Shown in pieces: positions 23,801-30,500 of a stretch of DNA of 64,000 nt (within the stretch, counting starts at the first letter, position 1; the number at the start of each line of letters is the position of its first letter). Origin of the DNA: Morinoia aosen (taxonomy: Eukaryota > Arthropoda > Malacostraca > Amphipoda > Talitridae); the NCBI GenBank assembly GCA_030386875.1, contig CM059567.1, positions 55,660,020-55,724,019 on the forward strand, in the 5' to 3' direction. The translations under genes and the position numbers were made by a program. The notes below the pieces were generated by a model. It searched no databases, was not told the origin of the DNA, and was given only the letters and a program-made list of their open reading frames with translations.

Positions 23801-25413
23801 CTGAAGAAAGTGTATTTTGGGTAAAAAGCTCACACTAATTATTCCACCTTATTCTAGGTTGAGCTGCTAGTCGAATCATCTTGGTGTAAGTGTCGTGCTG
23901 CTGATGAGCCGGACGACATGCTGCTGGGAATGTGCCTTCACCGCTTGGGTCACAGTTTGGTGCACGTCAGGGACATGCATCAGGTACGATCTGAGTCATG
24001 CTTAACTCTTTACGCCCGAGTGTGACGAATTCGTGTCACAAAAGATATAAGCCTCGTATGTACTACATTACATGTAGAGACGACTTGGTGACATGTCTTC
24101 AAAAAGAGTTCATCGTTATGCCAGTTATGCCAGGTGGCACATTTTCTCCCCTTTCGTTGAAGTGGCATGTACCTAATTGGCTTTCATTCAGATCAAGGGT
24201 CTACTTTCAGTTTAGTGTACTGTCAAATATCTAGTACTTGTGCATCCGCATTTCTTGCTATTTTGCTCAGAATCCACGAGTACGGAGTTGGTTGCAGTGC
24301 TGGGAGTCGAGGAATAATATATGCCTGTCAACAGCTCGCTACGCTGATGAAAAAGATATAAGCACCTCTGAGATAAAAAGATGTATAATAATGAGACGAA
24401 GAAACTCGAGGGCGATTGCATAATTTGTTGGCCTCTCTCCTTGAGAGACATAAGTGAAGAATGATAAATAAGACCCACCTCTTTATGAATTTGTTGATCC
24501 TGTATGGGTAGCTACTGAGGAGGGCTACTCCGCAAGAAGCACTGACAAGGACAGACAGACACTATCAGCATAACCTTTTGAGTGTAGCTCAGGTTTCCTA
24601 CATATCCCTGAGGAGCGCTAGTCCCCAGATGCGTTGAAGGCAAATCCATTTCAGTGAACTCCGTGAGGGCATGTGTCGATCTCCAAAACTGTTTCGTTTT
24701 CTGTGACATTGAATATTTTATTCAACACTGCCTCTTTTAAAAATACTTTGGAAATTTGACTCCCTAGCCATGAACGACAAAAACGATCTTAAGAGAGCGA
24801 TTAGATTAGTATGGACTGATGCAAACAGGGTGCTCTAGTTACTCTCGAAGGATATCTTGTGAATAGTAAAAACAACATAGAAAAGAAGATAAGGAAAAGA
24901 CAAGAAAGATAGCAAAGCATGGAAGCTGAAAAAGCTAAGTTTGCACGAAAGATAAAAGTTCCAAAAGCTATCTATAGCTGAGATAACCTATGAGCATCGC
25001 CCTAGGGGTGCCAGTCTTCTAAGCATAGGATAGACAAACCTAACTAACCTTAACCTATTGCCTTTTCTATACCCCTTGAGAGATGTTGAGATTCTTTTTG
25101 AGTAGCTGCTGAGAAAACCTCAGTTGGTGATTTTTTCTTTATAATTTTGTTGAAACGAGATTATTCGATATTTTAAGTGATAGACATGGCTTATAGTTAA
25201 CTTTGATTGCAGGCTTCGCCAAAGAACTATGCAGCTGGTCGCCTTTACGGCTCTAAGCCAATCAGCTTCCACGGCTTCTGGATGATTGATCCCGTGCAAG
25301 AGTACAAGAAATGGTTGAAGAAAGGTACCAAAAAAGAAAAAGAAACCGTTAAAAACTTCAACCCGGAGAAAGCTAAGTCAAGAAATAACATAAAAAGTAA
25401 GGATGAACTTTAG
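5838..25413 (+). CDS. B3GLCT: Beta-1,3-glucosyltransferase, B3GLCT-like (11 coding exons, complete)
   Basis: By family, this ER-lumenal enzyme transfers glucose from UDP-glucose to O-fucose on thrombospondin type 1 repeats, making the Glc-Fuc disaccharide used in TSR quality control. Exons: 5838-5898, 6723-6862, 8318-8391, 10269-10359, 11920-12056, 13098-13309, 17531-17662, 21041-21185, 21503-21647, 23858-23983, 25213-25413. All junctions are GT-AG and in phase, giving 487 aa against about 498 in human. Visible features: hydrophobic N-terminal signal or anchor (1-20); GVPNTERGHC (292-301); DDD metal/nucleotide-binding motif in ADDDTLI (325-327); TGGSGMVFS (368-376); EPDDMLLGMC (396-405), the conserved acidic GT31 segment; ISFHGFW..DP (438-448); C-terminal KDEL (484-487). 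Human B3GLCT ends in the related signal REEL. Family assignment is firm. Exon 1 rests on phase and signal-peptide character only. The promoter and 5' UTR exons were not located. Confidence 0.93.
6012..6150 (+). repeat. Interspersed repeat family A, copy 2 (5' part only)
   Basis: Carries the 5' hairpin region (GATACAACTATTGTAT), the GAGAGTTAGGTAAGCC block and the T-rich linker, then ends. It lies in B3GLCT intron 1. Confidence 0.7.
6723..6862 (+). CDS. B3GLCT: B3GLCT coding exon 2
   Basis: Flanked by acceptor cattag and donor gtaagt. It encodes a lysine/glutamate-rich linker, then a beta strand (ISISVIILN) and an amphipathic helix. This matches the start of the N-terminal domain of the family (human VFVIQSQ...KRAEQLKKS region). 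Phase 1 in, phase 0 out. Confidence 0.85.
6905..7265 (+). repeat. Interspersed repeat family A, copy 3
   Basis: Near full-length copy in B3GLCT intron 2, beginning about 40 bp after the exon 2 donor. It shares the AGAGTTAGGTAGGCC, TTCACTACTGACCTG and AAACTAAATGGTGCCTTCC blocks with copy 1. Confidence 0.72.
7551..7730 (+). repeat. Tandem duplication, period about 96 bp
   Basis: Two diverged copies begin CAACCAAGCTAACGT at 7551 and 7647, each followed by AGTCAGTAAAGTACATGGTAC. They lie in B3GLCT intron 2. No coding role seen. Confidence 0.85.
8318..8391 (+). CDS. B3GLCT: B3GLCT coding exon 3
   Basis: Acceptor tgtgcag, donor gtatgt. It encodes a segment ending in WTLYPLLEE, aligning with human WTILPLLPHF. 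Phase 0 in, phase 2 out. Confidence 0.85.
8920..9030 (+). repeat. Short tandem repeat around CTCATGTACCCCAGTGAAAT
   Basis: Three adjacent units of about 34 bp carry the ACCCCAGTGAAA block, and a further diverged unit lies near 8843. Located in B3GLCT intron 3. Confidence 0.75.
9517..9737. mobile_element. Intact TTAA-flanked MITE (piggyBac-like), 221 bp
   Basis: Termini CCCTTTAACGCCCA and TGGGCGTTAAAGGG are inverted repeats flanked by TTAA at 9513-9516 and 9738-9741. TTAA duplication and CCC-starting ends are the hallmark of piggyBac-class transposons. No coding capacity. Located in B3GLCT intron 3. Confidence 0.88.
10269..10359 (+). CDS. B3GLCT: B3GLCT coding exon 4
   Basis: Acceptor attccag, donor gtgagc. 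It encodes SDWLLFVDEYSSVDVKNLL, matching the human SSWIFFCEEETRI segment of the N-terminal GT-like domain. The acidic residues are retained. Phase 2 in, phase 0 out. Confidence 0.88.
11920..12056 (+). CDS. B3GLCT: B3GLCT coding exon 5
   Basis: Acceptor ttccag, donor gtaatg. It encodes FIGRSLHDVESSVIHHYA, which aligns closely with human FLGKALHDEEATIIHHYA, followed by YPELRAGFVLS. GC content is higher than in the flanking introns. Phase 0 in, phase 2 out. Confidence 0.93.
12100..12810 (+). repeat. Interspersed repeat family A, copy 4, split by a MITE
   Basis: The 5' half (12100-12272: GGATACAACTATTGTATC, GAGGTTAGGTAGGCC, CTGCTGTCCTG) and 3' half (12642-12810: TTCAACTTCTATCTTGTTTC, GTGAGGCTTA) are contiguous in other copies but separated here by 367 bp. 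Confidence 0.8.
12273..12639. mobile_element. Tc1/mariner-like (pogo/Tigger-type) MITE, 367 bp
   Basis: Flanked by TA on both sides and inserted in a family A repeat. The ends are imperfect inverted repeats (CAGTGATTGCTCGTTTATTG and, complemented, CAGTATTTTCCTGCTACTTC). Internal CCGCGATA motifs recall widespread pogo-like MITEs. The TA duplication and the split host repeat define the boundaries to within a few bases. Confidence 0.75.
13098..13309 (+). CDS. B3GLCT: B3GLCT coding exon 6
   Basis: The acceptor at gatttcag (13097) was chosen because it completes the split arginine codon from exon 5 and keeps the downstream frame. The tempting upstream acceptor at 13074 puts the exon out of frame. 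The exon encodes the FAIDVGYEFALWL segment (human FTIDLKHEIALYI) and the Cys-containing end of the N-terminal domain. Donor gtgagt, phase 1 out. Confidence 0.88.
13333..13555 (+). repeat. Interspersed repeat family B, copy 1
   Basis: Shares CTTTGACTG, TTCAATATTCAA-like and AACATTAACTGGATT blocks with copies at 22103 and 34937. The 34937 copy shows TTAA-flanked inverted termini, so the family is probably another piggyBac-type MITE. Lies directly after exon 6. Confidence 0.6.
13565..13900 (+). repeat. Interspersed repeat family A, copy 5 (diverged)
   Basis: Contains ACTGTATTGACCGGAATTAG, TTAGTTAGGC, TTTGCTACAGTTCTGTTTTT and ATCTTGTTTCATAAACTTCC, collinear with the other copies but more diverged. 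In B3GLCT intron 6. Confidence 0.6.
15150..15800 (-). pseudogene. Degenerate Harbinger transposase
   Basis: The - strand translation shows KWNFPNCFGATDGKRIRI (15776-15588 frame), the conserved block around the first catalytic Asp. Lower down come FVCVDVGTFGKQSDDGVFR and a VESAFGV motif near 15260, the region of the last catalytic acidic residue. Frame changes and stops separate the blocks and the N-terminus is not evident. Interpreted as an inactive nuclease of the Harbinger DDE family. Confidence 0.85.
15920..16379 (+). pseudogene. MADF/Myb-like DNA-binding protein of the Harbinger element (fragment)
   Basis: After a ttttttcag acceptor, 15920-16050 encodes ARKKYKTVQDKFRVELKKL..SG, the helix pattern of a MADF/SANT domain, then stops. 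A second open segment (16065-16379, 104 aa) has the Ser/Asp/Glu-rich linker and a helix (SDIRKHFLQLVKEKLENLK) like the C-terminal part of MADF proteins. A TAA between them indicates decay or a missed intron. In these transposons the partner protein helps transposase bind the ends. Confidence 0.7.
16058..16678 (+). repeat. Internal ~175-bp direct duplication in the Harbinger element
   Basis: 16058-16233 recurs at 16503-16678 (offset 445 bp) with no differences seen by eye, giving the same 57 encoded residues. The intervening 270 bp holds the original protein's end. The near-identity implies a recent duplication or copying event inside an otherwise decayed element. Confidence 0.9.
17531..17662 (+). 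CDS. B3GLCT: B3GLCT coding exon 7
   Basis: Acceptor cctccag, donor gtgcga. It encodes HVAVKTYSGHHDTRLPVLR and STW, matching human [22 protein letters not shown], the first strand and helix of the catalytic GT31 domain. A 1.4 kb minisatellite starts about 30 bp after its donor. The exon is GC-rich (about 60% by eye) against AT-rich surroundings. Confidence 0.92.
17692..19138 (+). repeat. ~21-bp pyrimidine-rich minisatellite, about 65-70 copies, B3GLCT intron 7
   Basis: Unit approximately TTTTTTTCAAGTCCTCATTA. The array starts about 30 bp after the exon 7 donor. Variant blocks are spatially clustered: CTCATTA early, CTCGTGAG near 18030-18110, TAGTTATTTTTCTC near 18170-18310, CTCGCTA from 18620 onward. 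Each unit holds a T-run followed by CAAG, resembling a polypyrimidine tract plus AG. Reading frames across it are periodicity artefacts. Confidence 0.97.
20775..20990 (+). repeat. ~22-bp minisatellite just upstream of B3GLCT exon 8
   Basis: About nine units of the type CTTGCTATGAAATTTTTAAA end 50 bp before the exon 8 acceptor. Units alternate CTATG and CTGTG variants. Confidence 0.93.
21041..21185 (+). CDS. B3GLCT: B3GLCT coding exon 8 (DDD motif)
   Basis: Acceptor caccacag, donor gtgcgc. It encodes GVPNTERGHCAKTMAIL and ADDDTLI, the DXD-type metal-binding motif of the catalytic domain. The donor is repeated twice more in tandem just downstream (exon ends 21227 and 21273). The first is used here because it splices in phase and leaves no extra residues relative to human B3GLCT. 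Confidence 0.92.
21181..21320 (+). repeat. Tandem repeat of 42-46 bp that triplicates the exon 8 donor
   Basis: ATCAGGTGCG occurs at 21181, 21223 and 21269, each followed by a TCTCGGTTTGTTTG-like stretch. The repeat unit begins within exon 8 and spans the 5' splice site, so three equivalent donors stand in a row. Confidence 0.93.
21503..21647 (+). CDS. B3GLCT: B3GLCT coding exon 9
   Basis: Acceptor after a T-rich tract ending in tttag, donor gtgagc. It encodes LSMLSCYS..EAVALGEMYGF and TGGSGMVFS (human [20 protein letters not shown] and TGGGGMVFS), the most recognisable fringe-like block of the protein. Confidence 0.95.
21687..22097 (+). mobile_element. Two partial/near-complete TTAA-type MITEs in tandem
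   Basis: Two related segments begin CTTAACCCTTAACT-like at 21684 and 21889 and share CACAACCCCTATTATTA..TTGACGCTGGCATCA. The second extends to TTGGGCAGTTAA at 22097, with matching TTAACTGCCCAA ends. The AATGGGGACGGAACTGCC block is shared with the MITEs at 2492 and 9517. Located in intron 9. Confidence 0.7.
22103..22335 (+). repeat. Interspersed repeat family B, copy 2
   Basis: Carries GTTGAACTAAAGTTCAACAT, AGCAATTTTGAAAATA and CAAACATTAACTGGATTATG, collinear with copies at 13333 and 34937. Adjacent to the preceding MITE. Confidence 0.6.
23455..23590 (-). repeat. Interspersed repeat family A, copy 6 (3' part, reversed)
   Basis: Contains ATTAGTTAGTTTAAGCCTCC, GAAGAAGGCACCATTTTGTA and GGAATCTATGCAGAA, the reverse complement of the family 3' half. 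Intron 9 of B3GLCT. Confidence 0.75.
23858..23983 (+). CDS. B3GLCT: B3GLCT coding exon 10
   Basis: Acceptor attctag, donor gtacga, phase 0 at both ends. It encodes CKCRAADEPDDMLLGMC and HSLVHVRDMHQ, matching human CRCYSNDAPDDMVLGMC and HSPLFHQ. Confidence 0.95.
24006..24130 (+). mobile_element. Left-end fragment of the piggyBac-like element seen at 36516
   Basis: TTAA (24002-24005) is followed by CTCTTTACGCCCGAGTGTGA, nearly the same terminus as at 36516, and the GTGACGAATTCGTG half-palindrome. The next ~60 bp align loosely. The right end was not found. It begins 22 bp after the exon 10 donor. Confidence 0.65.
25213..25413 (+). CDS. B3GLCT: B3GLCT terminal coding exon 11 with KDEL
   Basis: Acceptor gattgcag. 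It encodes PISFHGFWMIDPVQEYKKWL (human [20 protein letters not shown]), then a lysine-rich tail ending KDEL and a TAG stop at 25411-25413. The KDEL is a canonical ER-retrieval signal and independently supports both the frame and the lumenal location. Confidence 0.95.
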   Translation, partial: ASPKNYAAGRLYGSKPISFHGFWMIDPVQEYKKWLKKGTKKEKETVKNFNPEKAKSRNNIKSKDEL

Positions 25414-26159
25414 TTGATAGTATTGCTTTTTTTTCTGTCGACATTTGCTTGCTACTTCTGATGTATTCAACAATGCAGGGGGTGTCTCCAAAAATTTATA
25501 TACATTTTGACCGTCACTAACATGCTGCCTTTTTCGAATTGCGGGTGTATTTAATTCTTCACTGCATGGCAGGAAATCTGCTTAGCTTGGAAAAAAGGAA
25601 GTTTGCCCTGAAATATTATTAGATGGCCGAAAATGCAAGCCAATGTAGAGATATTTCTAAAAACCTGTTTCGTGACTTTTGTGAAACTTTGGTGTGCGTT
25701 ATCAGCGTTGTCTGGACAAAAATGGTCATCACTTTGAATATTTGCGAACATGATTCTTCAATTACATTTCTTCTGTATTCGAAGGCATTCCATTTCACTC
25801 TGTTATGTTATTCTCGTCATTCAAAGTGTGAATACATTTTTTTGAGACGCTCTATATTTGTTATGGAAAATAGATTTAATTTTGTCATTATGCCAGGTTT
25901 ATGGTTTTCCTCCACCGTTATAAGGTAATTGACGTGTTATTTTTCAGCGGCATCCTTCACTATTGCTACTGCTTCTGTACATACATGTCTCCATATTTCT
26001 TTATTTACTAGCCTAAGGTCCTGAAAATTGTTTTAGTATGTAGAAGCTTGAAGTGTGTATATAATGTTAAGTGATAAATATATTCAATACGTCGATGTCT
26101 AGGTAGATACTCCAGGCAGGATATCTTGCGACGTAAACCGGTGAGGTTAATCGTATTCT

Positions 26160-26420
26160 TTAAATTTTTTGTCGAGCTAAAGGTTAAGTAGGCTTGTTGT
26201 TGAAAAGGTATTGGCTTGAATATAATATGTTTATTGGCATGTTATTCAGCTCTTAATACGTTCATCAATTTCTATCCTTTTTCATGAACTCTTTCTCAAC
26301 TTGTTTCTATGCAGCTTATGCCCAGATTCCGCATCCCCTTACTTGCATACTAAATGGCGCTTTCATTCTTCCTCCCTTGGAACGCCTTGTTGCGGTTAGG
26401 GGGGCTTAAACTACCTTCAC
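26160..26420 (+). repeat. Interspersed repeat family A, copy 7
   Basis: Contains GAGCTAAAGGTTAAGTAGGC, the AACTTGTTTCTATGCA block and CATACTAAATGGCGC, ending GGTTAGGGGGGCTTAAACTA. It lies in the probable 3' UTR or downstream flank of B3GLCT. Confidence 0.75.
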
Positions 26421-26459
26421 ACATCTAATCTTAAAGTTAATTTGACCATTCACTATGTG

Positions 26460-26465
26460 AATAAA
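26460..26465 (+). terminator. Candidate poly(A) signal AATAAA for B3GLCT
   Basis: An AATAAA hexamer lies about 1.05 kb after the B3GLCT stop codon, with T-rich sequence just downstream. It is the clearest canonical hexamer I noticed before the convergent neighbour. Usage is inferred. Confidence 0.35.
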
Positions 26466-26550
26466 TAATTTTTTTGAAATTTAACATATTCGTTACCGAA
26501 AAATAGGCCTTACTTCATTCGTAGCTTAATTATTAAATTTAGTATGTAAA

Positions 26551-26556
26551 TTTATT
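26551..26556 (-). terminator. Candidate poly(A) signal for the GPATCH4-like gene
   Basis: TTTATT on the + strand reads AATAAA on the - strand, about 380 bp beyond the GPATCH4-like stop at 26937. No canonical hexamer is nearer on that strand by eye. Usage is inferred. Confidence 0.3.
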
Positions 26557-26936
26557 CGTGAGTTGCTGAGTAGGAATATCCGATGTCTGTGATACTGCAA
26601 TTAATGTGGATCTGAACTACGACTGCCTTCAAGGAAATGTTTCGTTACCAAAGAGATTAGAGTAGAAGTTTTAATTACACAAGTGCAAATTGTGCTGATG
26701 GTAAAGCCTGACCAACTGTTAGTATTCAAGTTGGTATTACAGGTGGATTACTTTATGCTCACACCTTCCATACAGTTAGTCATGTTTTTGCGTCCCATGT
26801 TTAATTAACTGGGCCTTGTGTGAGATTATCAAGTTCGGATTAGTTTAGTATTCTCTCCATTCTAGAATTACTATTCTCCAAGCGTTACTGATGTATAACA
26901 ATAAAACCAACATAATTGTATTATTCATTTTCATTA

Positions 26937-27591
26937 TCATACGTCACATTCTGTCCTCACCTTCTTTACCTTTTTCTTCTTTTTACGATTTGAAGAATCT
27001 TGCGAATCATCAACACTTCTTGAATTTACTGATATTGAACAATTGGTCTCGCTAATCAAACTTTCATCTTTGTCTCCAATTTTGTTATCAAATGAATTTT
27101 CACTTTCTGGGTTACAAGATTTTATTTCCTTTCCCGTGTTTTCCAATGTAGTAAGAAGGTTTTCATCGCGTTGTTCACGATGTTTTCTCTTTTTCTTCTT
27201 AGGCTTCTCACAAGCTGAATCATTGGCCCCTTCAAAAGATAATTCTTTGTTTCTTTTTGCGCCGAAAAGCATAAACTCATTTTCTTCCTCATCTTCGCGT
27301 TCGCGAATGATACCGGCGATCTCAGCGTTTCTTCTGTCTTTTTTATTTTTTTTCTTCTTCTTCTTAGAGCTATGCAAATCGTTGTATTGGTAAGCTATGA
27401 CGGCTTTAGTTGCAGAGGTACGATCCTTCCACAGTTTAGTAGGCATGGTGGCCAGTACAGCGATGGGGCTCTTGGCCGCTTGGCTCTCCTCTTCTTTGCG
27501 CTTCCACTCTGCCACAAGTGATGCGTCATCTTTTGCCATTGCCTCCAATCGTTGCATTTTGGCCGTCATTCGAATCCCGTGCCGAGCGCCC
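26937..27591 (-). CDS. GPATCH4: GPATCH4-like terminal exon 5 (lysine-rich tail)
   Basis: Acceptor ttccag. It completes TAHKGARHG, then AKMQRLEAM, followed by about 190 residues of low-complexity tail with several poly-lysine and acidic stretches, stopping at TGA (26939-26937). The lysine runs are nucleolar/nuclear localisation-like. Composition rather than residue identity is conserved in this family's tail. Confidence 0.92.
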
Positions 27592-30500
27592 CTGGAAATA
27601 CCAAATTCACATTATACATTGTGTTCTGCTAAGCTGGCGGAGTTGATTCTTTTTTTAATAAAAAAAATATGAAAAAATATAACAATAATTTTAAGTTAAA
27701 AGAGCTCAAAACTATCAAACGTTAATCATGGTAATTACACTATGTTCAATGAATTTAAACCGAAAGATAGCGTAATGATAATGTACAGACTAAACTCAAA
27801 AGATATGAATAAAATGCCTTTAATGTATTATACACCTGGGATGTTCTTACAAAACTGTAAGTCAATGCAGTCAGAAATTGAGGTTGCTCTATTGAATCGA
27901 AATATATAATTGCCCCTTGACGTCAACGAACGAAACTTTGACATCTTTCCATACCAACAGACAATTCCGAACATTTCATTAAGCATGGGAATGTATGGAA
28001 TTATAGTAGTAACAAGCTGCGAATTACTGCCAACATGAAGTGAACATATACCAAGAACGCGAAACTGGGGTCTCGGCGTTTAAAAATCTTACCAATTTTT
28101 GCACCAATAGAGGTATTGAGTAAAGAAGCGAGTCCACATTTAATATGATAGAATTTTAAAAAATTCCGGTTGCCTCAATACAAATATAATACCACACATT
28201 ATATTCCTATACAACTTGGAAATAATCCGAGAAGTGCAAAACTCAAATGAATTCTTGAAGTTTGGTCTTTATGATACAATTGGCAATACCATGGACTCAC
28301 GAGAACAGTGAACCCAGGAAGTGCACGTGCTTCGTATAGAGTTTGAGTAATAATCGTTGGAAGAAATTAGCAAGCACCTACACCCACTAAACCTTAATAG
28401 CACACAGTAAGAAAAGTGCAAATAACGAGCACAAACTTTTCATTCGTCATTCAATAACAACCGAAGTACTAAAAAATCAAAGCCCGAGTCTGAAGAAAAA
28501 CATGGAGCCTCATCAGGTTACGAAACTAATTTCTCAAGCCTAAGAGGAAGGTTAAAACAAAAGTTATGCAATACAAAAGAACACCCACAAAAATTTCAAA
28601 AAGAATACCTTTCCTATCAATAAGAAACAAAATAATAATTACAATATTAAAAAAAATAAAATACAAACAAGCGCAATTAGAAAAATAATAACAAAAGTTG
28701 CTGTTCCGTGAGACATGAGCCGATTCATTTTCAAATTAGTTTGTATATTTGAACCATCTCAAGGCACAACGTAGTGTTCCGAAAAGTATAAGGCTCTATT
28801 TAGAATGGAATTTAAAACATAGAAAATCTATATACAAAATATTTGTGTCCACGCGCTTTCTGAATAAATACAGCTGCAATGAAAGAAATTACGAAACACA
28901 ACAGAAAGATGAAAGCAGGATAAGAAAGTAATAAGCGCTCAAAAATAGCAGTGAACCAGAAATGATGGCCTCCAACATATATATTCTTTTTTATATATAT
29001 TTCTTATACATATAAACGTTGTACCCCGGAGGAGTCGGGGTTGGTGTAAAAGAAAAACACTATATAACAGATGAATAGAAAGAATCATCAACGTTAACAG
29101 TCTGTGTACAGAATCTTCCAAAAAAGCGCATAATGTACTTGAATAATTTCACAAAAATAGGCCAATAAATCCCTTATCTTTTATTATGTACGCAGTATAT
29201 CGATACAGCTATCCCAGGTTCCAGATAACTCTTATAATATGATTGTCTGAATCAAACTGCACAGAAGAGTTATACATAGCAACGCACACCATGCCTTTTG
29301 AATTCCCAGGACAAGACAGCCAGGAAAACCAAACCTATGTGCAATAATACTTTACCCACATTATGTATTCTTGTCAAGCTTTTACTATCTTGATGAACTC
29401 CTTATCTCCCACTCGAGGCATACTGATAATTATATTAGATCCCACTAGTACGTTTTAACACTAAAAAATGACCTTCAAATCCTATGTATCATTAAAAACA
29501 GTTGCAACACAATTTATATTCATTTATTCCTTCAATTTCACATTGTTGAATCTTCAATCAAAATTAGATGCACCAAATTTATACTACGCTGTGTGCAATA
29601 TGGATACCTTACAAACGTACAGTTATATCGGTTAGAACTACAAAACTGCAGTGAAAGGAAGCAGTAGTTACTTGTGAGCCGTAGCACCGCCGCAGAGTTT
29701 GAAGAGCTGGTCGTCAGACATATCGAGCAGCAGACCTTTGCCCGAGGCACTCACAGATGCCGGAGTTTCTTCTTCACTCTCATTCTCTGAATTCGAGATG
29801 TTTGCCTTGTACGTGGCGCCGTTCAACGTTCCCTTCTGCAAAATAGCGTTGAGATTGAATGTATCGAATGACTGCTTTTTAATTCACAAGTGCATATAAT
29901 CATATCAAATGATTTTGGATTACACATAAAAGCAATACCAAAAGTTGAAAAAACTGAAATATTTAAAAAAACAAACTGAATCTCCAAAAACTTCAGACAT
30001 ATTTTTTGGTCCAAAAATGAAGGTGAAGCCTATTTGGTGGCCAAACAACTGAACAATTTGCACCCATTCCAAAGAGGGAAAAAGACTTTCACCATTTTTT
30101 ACAAAGCTAAGCGTACTTGCCATGACACATCTGAATTGCACGTCAGCTACATCAACAGCGAAAAAAGGCACATTTCTTAGACGTAAAAATAACCCCCAAA
30201 AACACTTTCATGGAAATTACTGACTGCGTAAGGCAAATAAATATTTCAAATATTTTAATCATGAACTCTTTTGATGATTATCTGTGAGTTAGACTTTTGG
30301 AAATGAATTTAAAATGCGTAGCCACTGTTGAAATTAATTATTGTACCAAAGCTACAAGTGAACAGAACGCTATAATGAGCCATGAATAAAATTAAAAAGC
30401 AGATGCAGAATACCTGACAGAAGTTGTTGTACAGCAGAGAACTTTTAAAAACATTAGGTTTGGCAGCAGAGTCTTTTGTTCTCTTCACTTCCACACACCC

